Of a stretch of DNA of 21,767 bases, positions 8,898 to 19,011 are shown one piece after another (position 1 is the stretch's first letter; every line of letters starts with the position of its first letter). A model generated the notes under the pieces. The model was not told the origin of the DNA, ran no database searches, and was given only the letters and a program-made list of their open reading frames with translations. The stretch lies in assembly GCA_000697335.1 (NCBI GenBank), contig JNEM01011157.1:1-21767 (forward strand), read 5' to 3'. Made by a program: the position numbers and the translations under genes. Origin of the DNA: Conidiobolus incongruus B7586. Lineage: Eukaryota > Entomophthoromycota > Entomophthoromycetes > Entomophthorales > Conidiobolaceae.

Positions 8898-11885
8898 TTA
8901 GGAATCTTTGCTGGTTTCTGGACCGTGTGGAGATTGAGCACTGGAACTAGGTGACTTGAGTTGTTTTTCATTAACTGTATCTTTGCCATCTTTGAATTGA
9001 TCAACCTTATCATCTGAGATACACTCTTCATATTCTTTTTTAGGCTCTGACAATTCTGGGTCATTTGTTTTATCATCTTTATCATCAACTTTGTTGGATA
9101 CTTCAGTTACTTCGGGTTTAGAAGTTTCTATCTCTTTGGAGGTCTCAGCTTTAGGTGAGGATTGATTCGCTGTCTCAGACTTGTCAGCATCATTCATTGA
9201 TGATTTTTCTTCATGAACTTTGTCAGATTGATCCAATGCGTAGTTGGATTCTTGTTCAACTTTAGGTTCAATCTTGTCGGTTTGGAACTTATCGGACTTA
9301 TCATTAATATCTTCAGACTTAGTGGTTTGATCAGGCTTGTGAGATGTTCCTTGATCAATAGTTTTCTCTTCTTTAACGGGTTCAGGACTTGGTATTGATT
9401 CCTTAAGCTTTATTCCATTTGGTTGATCTTGATCGCAACCATTGACTATAGTGTCATTCTTAACCTTTGCAGGATCTTCAGATGGTTTAGTAGCTGTCGG
9501 TGTAGATTCATCAACTTCCATCTTTGTATCTTGATCATTTTGAGTATCTTTTGACTGTTCAAGTTTATCAATATCCATAGAATCGTCGAAAATTTTGGAG
9601 CTATTGAACAATCCCGACTCATCTCTGCTAGATTCTTCGAAAATGAGATCGTTGTGACGAGGCTCTTCGGTAGGTTGCTGATCTATTTTGTGAGTACCAT
9701 CTTCTTTCGAATGTTGATCGGTTCGGGAGTGCTTGTTAGAAACATCGGGAGTTTGGTCTTCGAAATCTCCTGAGCGCTTCATGCCAGATGGGCGCTCGTC
9801 TCCCTCAGAAATGGGAAGTAATTCGTGCTCTAGCTGGAACGGCTCCTCATTGAGGAGGAGACTAGTCTGCTGGAAGAGTTGAAACATGGGACTTTCGGAG
9901 TAATGTGAGCCATTTCCATTGTGAATATCCTGGAATGAGAAGTTGGGTGGCTCCGAAAGAGCGAGCTTGCGAAGCTCTGCCATCTGTTCTTCGAGGATTT
10001 GTTCGCGTGCCTTTCTGGGAGACGATGTGGGAGATCCAAAAGTAGAATCCTCGTCATCCAAAGAAGAGGGTAGATCCTGGTCGGTCATATCATCTTCAGT
10101 CGCAGAAAATGAGTCCTGCTCTAGGGCTGGCTTAGGAGGATCAAAGCTCATACTGTTTCTGCGGGAGCTAGATTCATGATGTTCATCATCTGATATGGCG
10201 TGTTCGTGATCCGACATGCTTATATGACTAGCTGGCGGACTTGGGTCCGGGTATTTGCGAGGACATGATGGTATAGTCTCCCATTGCATTGGAGGAAACA
10301 CGGTGGTGGAATATACAGGGTCTGACGGAGGATCTTCATCTTCATGATTTTCTTCTGAAACATGATGTGTTGGGAATTCTTCATCAGATCCTTCATGATC
10401 TGATCTTGGATGCGCTTGCGATACGCTCTTATTCCAAAGAAGACCTGATGCCCCAACCTTGGACATTTTCCTCTGTAGCTCTTTGGGAGGCTGATGTGGT
10501 ACTGATGAGTCAGGACCATGAGTGGGTGATCCATGTACTGTAGAATTGGATCCTTTGCGATAGTTTGAAGCACTGTGTGAGTTGTGAGCATCTGTTTCTC
10601 TTGCATGTTCCAGTGGGTTGGATCTGTGAGCATTAATGAAATTTTGATCAAATCTTTTATCTGGATCGTTCTCCACATCAATCTCTTCTTCGTCTCTGGT
10701 GGGATTTGTAGGTATCGGCCTCGTTTGAACAGATGGAGCAAATGATAAATTTCTCAAGTTTTCAACCATTTGTTCATATAGTAGGTTGAGTGAGTGCTCA
10801 CTGTTACCATTATCCATGTTAGTACAGTCAACGTTAAGTTTATATTCGGGACCATAATAACTAAGGAACTCACTTTGAGGTAATTCGTCATTGAGTTCTA
10901 TGCCTAAGGCAACACCTGTTTCCATTGTCCAAGCTCTGGCAACATTTCGAATAGTATAGCCACCACCTCCTAGAAGCATCGTTGGCAAATTTTTATTGAT
11001 AATATGGTCTACGCAAGCAGCGTGTCCTTTGCCTGATAGATTAAAGCAACCTAATCTGTCTTGAGCTAGTGAATCGGCGCCACACTGGAGCACAATAGCG
11101 CCAGGATTGTACCAGCCAAGAAGATAGTCAATGGTTTTCTTAAACAGACGGACATATTGATCGTCGTTGATCCCGTAATCTAGAGGAATATTGACAGAGT
11201 AACCACGACCTTGATCCATACCAATATCACCCAAGTGACCAGTGCATGGGAAGAAAGTACCCCACTTGTGGAATGACACGGTCATTACCCTGTCCGTAGT
11301 GTAAAAAGCTTCCTCAACGCCGTCGCCATGATGAACGTCAATATCAATATACATAACTCTGGGGTGGACTTCCAGCAGTCTTAAAATGGCTAGAACAATA
11401 TCATTCACATAACAGAAGCCGGAAGCGGTGGTACTTTTAGCATGATGTAATCCGCCCATCCAGTTAATAACAACGTCCGTCTTTCCCCTGTTCAAGTCGT
11501 TGGCACCGGCCAAAGAAGCTCCAGCACACTTGGCGGAAAAGTCATACACGCCATCAAAAGTGGGACAGTCCTCAACATGACAGCTGATATGGTTCACGTC
11601 AGTTGTTGAACTTTTGAAGAATAAAGGAATACTGGGATTCGAGCTGATACCGTTGAAGTTAATACTCTTTAAAAGTTCGATATATTCGTCGGAATGATAC
11701 ATGGTCATTTCGGCATCAGTCGCCCTTCGAGGTTGATACCCCTTCATATGGTTGTGCAAGCCATATCCCGTTACCAAATCATGCGTCATTCTCATACGGT
11801 GAGGTTTCATAGGGTGACCGGTCTCGTAGTGAAAGTTCCCAATCTCTTCATCGTAGTAGTAACTCACTATCTTTGAAGAAGTCAT
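8898..11885 (-). CDS. class I histone deacetylase (Rpd3/HDAC1-like), long acidic tail
   Basis: Single exon, 995 aa. It removes acetyl groups from histone lysines using zinc, normally inside Sin3-type nuclear corepressor complexes. The catalytic domain spans about residues 5-390: HPMKPHRMRMTH (24-35), active-site His147-His148 (GGLHHAK), zinc ligands Asp183 and His185 (YIDIDVHHGDGVEEAFYTTD) and Asp271 (CGADSL), and Tyr310 (GGGGYTIRNVAR). Lys27, Arg277 and Arg313 sit where class I enzymes bind inositol phosphate. The GGGGYTIRNVAR wording favours Rpd3 over Hos2. The start at 11885 gives the usual TSSKIVSYYYDEEIGNFHY opening; an in-frame ATG at 11927 would add 14 unrelated residues. The remaining 600 residues are low complexity, rich in D, E, K, S, Q and H, with a probable helix (SPRKAREQILEEQMAELRKL, 622-641), a KRSGDF basic patch near 703, and a VKEE sumoylation-like site at 837-840. 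Usual fungal Rpd3 proteins are about 430-690 aa. Confidence 0.95.
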   Translation of the reverse strand: MTSSKIVSYYYDEEIGNFHYETGHPMKPHRMRMTHDLVTGYGLHNHMKGYQPRRATDAEMTMYHSDEYIELLKSINFNGISSNPSIPLFFKSSTTDVNHISCHVEDCPTFDGVYDFSAKCAGASLAGANDLNRGKTDVVINWMGGLHHAKSTTASGFCYVNDIVLAILRLLEVHPRVMYIDIDVHHGDGVEEAFYTTDRVMTVSFHKWGTFFPCTGHLGDIGMDQGRGYSVNIPLDYGINDDQYVRLFKKTIDYLLGWYNPGAIVLQCGADSLAQDRLGCFNLSGKGHAACVDHIINKNLPTMLLGGGGYTIRNVARAWTMETGVALGIELNDELPQSEFLSYYGPEYKLNVDCTNMDNGNSEHSLNLLYEQMVENLRNLSFAPSVQTRPIPTNPTRDEEEIDVENDPDKRFDQNFINAHRSNPLEHARETDAHNSHSASNYRKGSNSTVHGSPTHGPDSSVPHQPPKELQRKMSKVGASGLLWNKSVSQAHPRSDHEGSDEEFPTHHVSEENHEDEDPPSDPVYSTTVFPPMQWETIPSCPRKYPDPSPPASHISMSDHEHAISDDEHHESSSRRNSMSFDPPKPALEQDSFSATEDDMTDQDLPSSLDDEDSTFGSPTSSPRKAREQILEEQMAELRKLALSEPPNFSFQDIHNGNGSHYSESPMFQLFQQTSLLLNEEPFQLEHELLPISEGDERPSGMKRSGDFEDQTPDVSNKHSRTDQHSKEDGTHKIDQQPTEEPRHNDLIFEESSRDESGLFNSSKIFDDSMDIDKLEQSKDTQNDQDTKMEVDESTPTATKPSEDPAKVKNDTIVNGCDQDQPNGIKLKESIPSPEPVKEEKTIDQGTSHKPDQTTKSEDINDKSDKFQTDKIEPKVEQESNYALDQSDKVHEEKSSMNDADKSETANQSSPKAETSKEIETSKPEVTEVSNKVDDKDDKTNDPELSEPKKEYEECISDDKVDQFKDGKDTVNEKQLKSPSSSAQSPHGPETSKDS

Positions 11886-12581
11886 TTCCAATAAAATATT
11901 TAAAAAGAAATTATCACCAGTATTCAAATAAAAACAATATCTTAGAGATTATAAACGTTCACTTTAAAGAGTATGTAGTTATTAATGTTAGTATATTCAA
12001 TTGATAGTTTGGTTGTGAGCTATTGCTCATACCAAGTACTTAATTTAAATAACAACAATCAGGACACTTTTTCATTGATTGTGGGATAAATTAATAATCT
12101 GAGTAAATTTCAACCAACTTTTATGCCAAATAAATCATTCAACATTTCAATTTATTCATATTACTTAATCAAGTTAAAATATAAATCAATCAAACTTTGA
12201 TATGTAAATTGAAGTCTATTTTTATTATTGTATGTTGAATACTATATATACAGATAAAAGCAACAAAAATATATAACCTTAGTTCAAATAGTGCATATTT
12301 GCTGAATTAATGAATATTAATTGATTTATCAAAATTTTCTGATAATGCATCCAATTCAATTATAAAAAATAAATATTGATTAATATTAAAATAATCACAT
12401 ATCACATGATAAAAATTTAATTTTGATAAAATCATTAATTTGTGGATTAAAAAATATCGAAAATGAATTGAAATAGTTATGATCTAGGAGTTGATGGTGA
12501 TAAATTTAATCAAGAGAAAAAACTGAATGGATTATTAATTGTTGAAAATATTAATATAAAAAAGCCTTGAATTCCGTAAAT
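11886..12581. other. deacetylase upstream region
   Basis: About 700 nt between the deacetylase start and the minus-strand tRNA-Lys. It should hold the deacetylase promoter, but I could not pick out a supported element. No coding region was seen. Confidence 0.6.
12558..12563 (-). terminator. Pol III terminator of minus-strand tRNA-Lys
   Basis: A run of six T on the minus strand, 18 nt past the tRNA 3' end and the first T-run of four or more, matching an RNA polymerase III stop. Confidence 0.7.
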
Positions 12582-12654
12582 CACCCAACGTGGGGGTCGA
12601 ACCCACAACCTTGAGATTAAGAGTCTCACGCTCTACCGATTGAGCTAGCCGGGC
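12582..12654 (-). tRNA. tRNA-Lys (anticodon CUU)
   Basis: 73-nt intronless cloverleaf. Acceptor GCCCGGC pairs with GTTGGGT, with discriminator G; D stem GCTC/GAGC; anticodon stem TGAGA/TCTCA with loop CTCTTAA, anticodon CTT; T stem GTGGG/CCCAC with loop TTCGACC. The A-box (TAGCTCAATCGG) and B-box (GGTTCGACCCC) are intact. The first pair is a G-U wobble (G1, U72), where the usual eukaryotic tRNA-Lys(CUU) has G-C. Identical over all 73 nt to the plus-strand gene at 16180-16252. Confidence 0.97.
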
Positions 12655-14404
12655 ACACTTCATCTGTCTAGATATTTTACAACTTTTAGAATACCAATAA
12701 ATAGTACTTTTGTTATTCATTTATTATTAATATTTGATTCTATTCACTATATTGTTTCATCGGTATTTCAATATTCTCCTTCTAAAGCTTTTCTTTACCT
12801 ATTTACTTAATATTTTATATCTTCTAATATCCTTTTTTCTCTATAATTACTATCTCATAACTTTAGATTGATTTTCTTTGAATTCTATAAAATCACCTTG
12901 ATGTATATTAAAAATATATGAATTTAAATTTTATTTCAAAAAATTCAAAATATAAACAATAATAAAACTAAAGTGGAAATGTTAATTTAAAAAGCATAAG
13001 ATTAATAAATATGCTTTTATCTGATTAAATTTTTTTTCAAACTATAATATATTATTTCCTCAACAGATTTTCCAAACAGATAATTATTATTAACTCAAAA
13101 ACACTGCAATTTTGAATTTGACCATTTATTTTTATCAACTATAAACAATATAATATATTAAGCAATTTATTTCATCATTAATCATCATTTATTTAATTAA
13201 ATTTTTACAATATATAGTAAACCTACAATGTTAAAAATTTTTACACTCTTTATATAGTGAAAATATAAATTAAAAGTGTATATACAATATAGTATAATAT
13301 TTCTGATTATGATAATTTCATTTTTTAACACTAATAATAATAGAATTTTTTTTAATATTTTGCTAATACTGACGAATTTTGTAAGCAATAAAATAGATAT
13401 TAACTGAATGACAATCAAAATTAGTTAAATGAAATTGTCTTGCCCAGAATAACCATTAATGTTCTTACAGAATAAATGCTATGATGTTTCTTAAAAATAC
13501 CTAATAACAATAGTTTTGTCTTTTTCAAAAATTTGAAATTTATAAACAAAATTAACAATAAATTTTATTGAAAAATACCAATATATTAATACATGATTAA
13601 AATAATAAAGCTAAAGCAACAGTTAGTAGATAAATAAATTCAATTAAATCTCAAATTCTTCAATTTGATCAATTGTTATCGAATTGATTGAAAAGAGATT
13701 TGAATTATTAATGATGTTATAATAATCGTCAAAAATTAAATATTGACTTACCTCAAATTCATGAAAACTATATTCTTGGCAATATTATTGATTCAAACAT
13801 TTGGTGAAGTAATTGATTGAATGGGATCACTGAAATAGTGGATATCTAATTAGTATTTGATACGAAATTGAATGAGTTGTATGATTAAGTATAAAGAGAA
13901 ATATCATAGATTTTCTGACTACTACAAATGTGTACTGGAAATGAATATTTATGATAAAATGGAACTGATGAAAAGGAGTGATAATATTTGATTATTGAAT
14001 CAATGTAAACAACATGAAAATTTGTTGAAAGTTGAATAACTGACTTAAACTGTGAACAATTGTAGCATTTAACAAACTGAAAAATGACAAGTTGCATTCA
14101 CAGTTACTACACTAACAAAAAAGTTGGTGTGAGTTAATATGAGGAAAGTTGACAATTATTAGAAATAAGCTGAAATCTGAAAATGATAAATAAGTTTGAA
14201 AACTTTATATTCATTGTGCGGGTCAAATGGTTGATATATATATATATATATATGATGATATATGTACTGGATTTCCAAAGGCTGGTGCAAGGCTGGACGA
14301 TGTAATTAAAGAGTATACTGTGTTTTATAGTTTTGATAAGGTGAATTGATCTTCATGCTGGACAGTTGGAAAATGATTATAACTAGATTTTTGCTACTAG
14401 CCCA
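12655..14404. other. spacer; right part likely Tra2 3' UTR
   Basis: From 12655 to about 13740 the DNA is very AT-rich and I see nothing in it. From about 13740 to 14404 it is richer in G and C than the neighbouring spacers and, read on the minus strand directly after the Tra2-like stop, pyrimidine-rich with repeated TTTCAG-like strings and a GAGGTAAGT splice-donor-like site near 13750. Open frames there (for example 13885-14097, minus) have no recognisable content. A long 3' UTR or spliced non-coding extension is the simplest reading, but this is inference. Confidence 0.45.
14234..14253. repeat. AT dinucleotide microsatellite
   Basis: Ten perfect AT units, within the likely 3' UTR of the Tra2-like gene. 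Confidence 0.9.
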
Positions 14405-15405
14405 CTAATACATGTTGTAGTGGGGACGACGATCCATATGACCATTGTAGGGCATACCATCCCCACGATCACGTCTGTCGCGATCTCTGGGTGGGAAGCG
14501 GTCGCCACCTGGGATGGGGAACTGGCGAGGATCCATAGGAGGACCTCTTCTAGGAGCCATCATACGGTGATCGTACTCATGGTAGCGATCAGCACGAGAG
14601 GGAGGAGGTGGCGGATACATAGGGTAGCGATCATAGGATTCTCTAGGCCTACCTCTATAGTCACGACTGGGATAGGGTCCATATCCGAAATCTCTGCGAC
14701 GATAAGGCATGCGGTGATAGTCTGGATTATAACGATCAACGTCACGATTGTGAGAGTATCTGGGGTCATAGTGACGAGGCTTAGAACCAATATAACGACC
14801 AGGAGTGGGTGTTCTAGGTCTTGAGCGACGCGACTTTTCAACTATGATATTGCGACCCTCAACTTCGAGTCCGTTGCAATCAGAAATAGCTCTGTCAGCA
14901 TCTTGAGGATTTTCGTAAGTGATAAAAGCAAAGCCTCTTGAATCTCTGGTGTGAGGGTCAACAACTAGGGTAGCTTTGGAAATCTAAAGATTCAAAGGTT
15001 AGAATAATGAAAATTATGAATAAATTCAAATTTACTCGGCCGTATTTGCTGAAAATTTCGACAAGGGTTGATTCGGTAGTTTGTAGATTTAACTTTGAAA
15101 CGTAGAGTGTTGTACCTTCAGTGTTGCTCTCATCCCTAAATCGTAGTGTAAATCATAAATAAGGAATATATATATTTGAATTGAGACTACATATTATTTC
15201 CATCTCTAGCTCTTCTATCACCATTTTGATCGTAACCACTTGGTGGTGAGCGCGATCTGTTCTGAGATTCATAAGCGTTTTGACTGTCGCGATACTGATC
15301 TTCGGAGCCTTGCTGATGAAGTTGAGAATTTTGGTGATCATAAGAATTATCTAGATAACCGCTTCCATTTTGATCAGGTCCTAAATTATTACTTTGATAA
15401 CTCAT
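14405..15405 (-). CDS. Tra2-like RRM splicing factor
   Basis: Exons 15191-15405, 15036-15135 and 14405-14983 (introns of 55 nt, GTAGTC...TTTAG, and 52 nt, GTAAAT...TTTAG) give 297 aa. One RRM (about 80-156) has RNP2 LYVSKL (82-87) and RNP1 RGFAFITY (121-128). It is followed by RPRTPTPGRYIG (160-171), the linker characteristic of Transformer-2 proteins, which bind GA-rich exonic enhancers and promote splicing in the nucleus. The N-terminus (1-77) is rich in Q, N, S and Y with only one short RS patch (NRSRSPP). The C-terminus is an R/Y/P/G/D-rich disordered tail with five consecutive prolines, not a true RS domain. The middle intron splits the RRM just after FSKYGR. The first donor is GTAGTC, which completes an ATG codon with the next exon. 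Tra2 family is well supported by the linker; a general SR-like RNA-binding protein is the alternative. Confidence 0.9.
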
Positions 15406-16179
15406 CTTTCAAAAGTTTGTTTATTAACAAAACAACTTTCTTTAATTCAACTATGAATTTTTATTAAATCATCCCACTTCCTACAAGAAATTATATTAAC
15501 CAATCATATTCCCCTATGTTACTTTCAAATTGAATCATGGGATTTCGATTATTAAGTTGATTGGCTAATATCAAGTTTCAATATTCCTAAATTTTTCAAA
15601 TTAGAATTAAGCTATAATATTATTTCAATTAATTTAATATTGATTCGTAATTTAGATGTTTTGCTGGTTACTCTATTATTCCAATATTATGAAGTAAATT
15701 TAAGATATTAATATACCTATAAATTCAATACCATTATCTGATTCGATATCATTAGTTATTATTAATATCCGTTATTAAAACATTAATAAAATATGAATAT
15801 ATAATGCTAAATATTTGGATATAATTTGGGTTGGTTATTCAAACATAAACAATTATATTTGTATATCAAATACTTTAATAGTTTTGAGCCATGAAATTAT
15901 ATATAATGAAGGATAAAATATTAAATATATATATGGGTGTAAAGAAATAATATTGAATGTATTGTGTTATATATAATGAAAAATAATAGTTGAAAATATT
16001 TTATATAATATTAGAAATGAAATAAATGATGAAATATATAGGAAAAAATTACATCAATATTTTTACAAAGGGAATGAAAAAAATGTGGGGAAATAATGAG
16101 ATAATAAAAATCAGTAAAAATAAATTTAGAATAAGATAATTCTGGCGAAAAATCAAGAGTCTTAAACAACAAATAGCAA
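15406..16179. other. AT-rich spacer (Tra2-like upstream, tRNA 5' flank)
   Basis: About 770 nt between the Tra2-like start and the plus-strand tRNA-Lys. It must contain the Tra2-like promoter. No other feature was seen. The 5' flank of this tRNA shows no similarity to that of the minus-strand copy. Confidence 0.6.
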
Positions 16180-16252
16180 GCCCGGCTAGCTCAATCGGTA
16201 GAGCGTGAGACTCTTAATCTCAAGGTTGTGGGTTCGACCCCCACGTTGGGTG
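16180..16252 (+). tRNA. tRNA-Lys (anticodon CUU), second copy
   Basis: Identical over 73 nt to the gene at 12582-12654 and in opposite orientation, so the two point away from each other across 3.5 kb. It has the same CTT anticodon, intact A and B boxes and the same G1-U72 wobble. Flanking DNA is unrelated between the copies. The thymidylate kinase gene converges on it, ending 132 nt downstream. Confidence 0.97.
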
Positions 16253-16253
16253 A

Positions 16254-16257
16254 TTTT
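16254..16257 (+). terminator. Pol III terminator of plus-strand tRNA-Lys
   Basis: TTTT beginning two bases after the tRNA 3' end, the minimal RNA polymerase III stop. Confidence 0.65.
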
Positions 16258-16384
16258 GGCTCAACATTATTTATACTTTTACTATTATATTAAATTATTA
16301 TTTCTCAATTTTTAATATTTTTATTTTATTAATTTAAACTATTAAAAATTACAATATAGGTTGGATTTTATATTTCGAATTTAT

Positions 16385-17105
16385 TTATATCCACAATTTT
16401 TTTTCAAGCGGTTTTATATCTTGTGATAATAAGTTGTCGATATAGTTAGAAATTTGGGTTTGGACTTGATTAATGGATTGAGTACCATCAATGACCTAAT
16501 TATATTAATATTTTCAAATGTTATCATTATATTTTTTCTATTTTACCTTCCAATCATTTTCCCTCAATTTTAAAAATTGATCTCTAACTTTAATTTGAAA
16601 TTCTGTAGCTTCATAACGCTCTTCTCCATAACCCTGTCTCTCCGACGCCTTATTCGGATCCACATCCAAAAAGATCACAAGATCGGGTATCAACAAACCG
16701 CGATCTGGATTCTTACACCATTCCAAATCCAAACCTTTAGCGGCAGAGAATGCAGCACCTGAATATGCGTAACGATCTACGATCAAATTGGTACCACTAT
16801 TCAATTTAGATTCGAGTTCGGATAGCTTCTCCCAACGATTCGCTGAGAATAGAAGATGAATCAACTGGTCATTAAAGTTAGATTGATTGGTTAAATAAGC
16901 GTTAATCATCTTTCCCAACTCCGTTGTACGATCTACTCCCCTATTAATATCACTTAATTTATATCATCATAATAATATTACCAGGAAATTTCATTATTTC
17001 ACTATTTAAATTCAAATCTTCAAATTTCTTTTTTATAAGCTGAGTTTGAGTAGTTTTACCACTTCTGTCGCATCCTTCAATTACTATTAGCAAACCTCTT
17101 CGCAT
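16385..17105 (-). CDS. CDC8: thymidylate kinase (dTMP kinase)
   Basis: Exons 16982-17105, 16547-16932 and 16385-16495 (introns 49 and 51 nt) give 206 aa, usual for the family. It phosphorylates dTMP to dTDP with ATP, the last dTTP-specific step of the pathway. Seen: P-loop EGCDRSGKTTQ (10-20) with the Arg14 typical of eukaryotic type enzymes, FPDRTTELG (40-48) containing the DR motif, LLFSANRWE (68-76), VDRYAYSGAAFSAAKG (93-108), and lid ERQGYGEERYE (139-149). The last exon ends KKLWI, similar to the human C-terminus. The start at 17105 gives MRRGLLIVIEG; an upstream in-frame ATG at 17141 would add 12 residues without family support. In intron 1 the used acceptor is the second of two TAGs (intron 16933-16981): only that choice yields FPDRTT, whereas the first (16941-16943) leads straight to a stop. 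An AATAAA (16380-16385) overlaps the stop codon. Symbol from the yeast orthologue. Confidence 0.95.
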
Positions 17106-17923
17106 GCTCTCTAATAATCTAAATATATTAAGGAGAATCAAAATACATTGGCGTTAGTTGATTTCAGTTCATAATATTTTTTTATTTCATACTTTATCTA
17201 TGATTATAGATTTTAAATAGATTCACAATTGATTAAAGTTTATAGTACAATTTAAAAAAAATATTTTATTTACCTAACTATATATTAAATCGGTTTAAAA
17301 CATTAATTTGTTTGTGATTAGTTTGAGTTTGTGATTTCAGTATAGTTATTATGGGACTCTTTTTATCCTTGTTCAATTAAAATGTTAATATAATCAAAAA
17401 TGCCTTAAAAGTTGTTTGCTATACAAATATTCCTAAAACTAAAAACAGTCATCATACATTTATTTTAAAATTCTTCAAAATATATTGAATAAGCTTGATT
17501 AGTTCTTTAGTTTATTTTACAATTATATTTTAGACTCTTATTATGTTAAATATTAATTTTAAATTAAATCTTGATTGTTTGTCGAGTATTTGGTATTTAA
17601 TAAAATTATATAAATTTAATATTGATAAAATATATACATTTATATTACAATAAATATGTTATAAGCATAATTTAATTTTTTAATATAGCTGTATTAAATG
17701 ATTGGAATTAAGAAATCATGATTAAATCCGACCTTTTAACTATCACCACAATTTAGAAATTCCAATCATATTGAATAAATGCCAAAAATATTAGTCCCAA
17801 AACTAAAATTCAAAGTTTACAAATTATTTAATAATTGAATAAACCTTGCATTTTAATTAAGTGATTTTAATAATATTTTAAATATAGTATATTCAATTAA
17901 CACTTAATTCCACCTCTGTTAAA
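17106..17923. other. divergent promoter region, dTMP kinase / Snx3
   Basis: About 820 nt between two divergent starts, so it should carry both promoters. It is AT-rich throughout; no individual element can be supported. A pyrimidine and A-rich stretch precedes the Snx3 start. Confidence 0.55.
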
Positions 17924-18572
17924 ATGACTTCAACTAACACCACCAGCACTAAACCACTACCTCGAGGCTTTGCAGAAAGTTCTAGATTACAAATTAGAGA
18001 ACAAACTATTGACGAAATTTATGGTATTCCAGAAAATTTTTTGGAAATTGAAGTTAGGAACCCTCAAACTCATGGTAATAATCAACTTTATAATATGTTA
18101 AATTGAGAATTCTTTCTAATTTACTTAGGTTTCGGTAGAAAAATGTATACTGATTATGAAATTATTTGTAGAGTAATTTATACCCTCTATATTCATTTAT
18201 TTTTTTTACTAATTCTCGCAATTATTAGACCAATATCCCAGCATTTAAATTAAAAAACAGCTCAGTACGTCGTCGTTATTCCGATTTCGAATGGTTTCGC
18301 GATTATTTAGAAAGGGAGTCCACCAGGGTGAATATTCCCCAACTTCCGGGTAAGGTATTCACGAACCGCTTCTCCGACGAAGTTATCGAGAAGAGACGAT
18401 TAGGTTTGGAGAGATTTTTACAAGTGTAAGTTATCATTAAATAATTCCATAAAAATTTTGATATATTAATGAAATAATTAGAGTCGCTGGTCATCCCCTC
18501 CTCCAAACTGGCTCCAAAGTCTTATCAGCTTTTATTCAAGATCCTAACTTTTCTAAAGATCATTATTATTAA
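17924..18572 (+). CDS. SNX3: sorting nexin-3 (Snx3/Grd19), PX-domain protein
   Basis: Exons 17924-18074, 18129-18172, 18229-18425 and 18482-18572 (introns 54, 56 and 56 nt; GTAATA, GTAATT, GTAAGT donors, all TTAG acceptors) give 160 aa, the size of human and yeast homologues (162 aa). Snx3 binds PtdIns3P on endosomes and works with retromer to return cargo to the Golgi. The PX domain covers about 38-153: [53 protein letters not shown] (78-96; Arg81 and Tyr82 form part of the lipid pocket), [20 protein letters not shown] (101-120; Lys107) and [13 protein letters not shown]. The N-terminal 30 residues are polar and weakly conserved. There is no BAR domain, as expected for Snx3. Exon 2 is only 44 nt. 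Sequence agreement with fungal Snx3 is the strongest in the window. It converges with the Cue1-like gene. Confidence 0.97.
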
Positions 18573-19011
18573 TTTATTTAACTATCGATTTTTTATAAAT
18601 GTCATTCTTGAAAAAATTTAATACTTTTTTATTATTTTTAAAATATTATTTAGTTAATTTTGGATAAATTATAAAATATTTATATGAAAAAGTAGTAGAT
18701 AAATTTTAACACTTGAAATATAAATCTATTTTAGTTAGATTTTCATTAATAATAATAATAGTACTACAAACAATAAAAATGATTAATAATTTTAGCAGCC
18801 TTATAATTAATTTATCAAAATAACATTGAAATGTATTTAAATAATAAGATACTAATAATTAAATAAAAATAATAATGATATATTGAAATTCTTATAATAA
18901 TTCATAATGCTTTATTAGATATAAATGGCAAAAAATAAAATAAATTAAAAAATCCGTTAATAATAATTCCAAACTCAAGTAATTTTTAAAAAAAATGTTT
19001 GTATTATAGCT
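18573..19011. other. convergent 3' spacer, Snx3 / Cue1-like
   Basis: About 440 nt between two convergent stop codons, AT-rich. It should hold both 3' UTRs. Nothing else was seen. Confidence 0.6.

Noticed and set aside
12535-12720. Minus-strand open frame with RLAQSVERETLN
   Set aside because: This is translated tRNA-Lys sequence, a well-known annotation artefact.
13885-14097. Minus-strand 70-codon open frame
   Set aside because: No recognisable motif, no splice context that extends it, and it lies in the likely Tra2-like 3' UTR.
14420-14824. Plus-strand 134-codon open frame
   Set aside because: It is opposite the R/G/Y-rich exon of the Tra2-like gene, whose codon bias leaves the antisense frame open.
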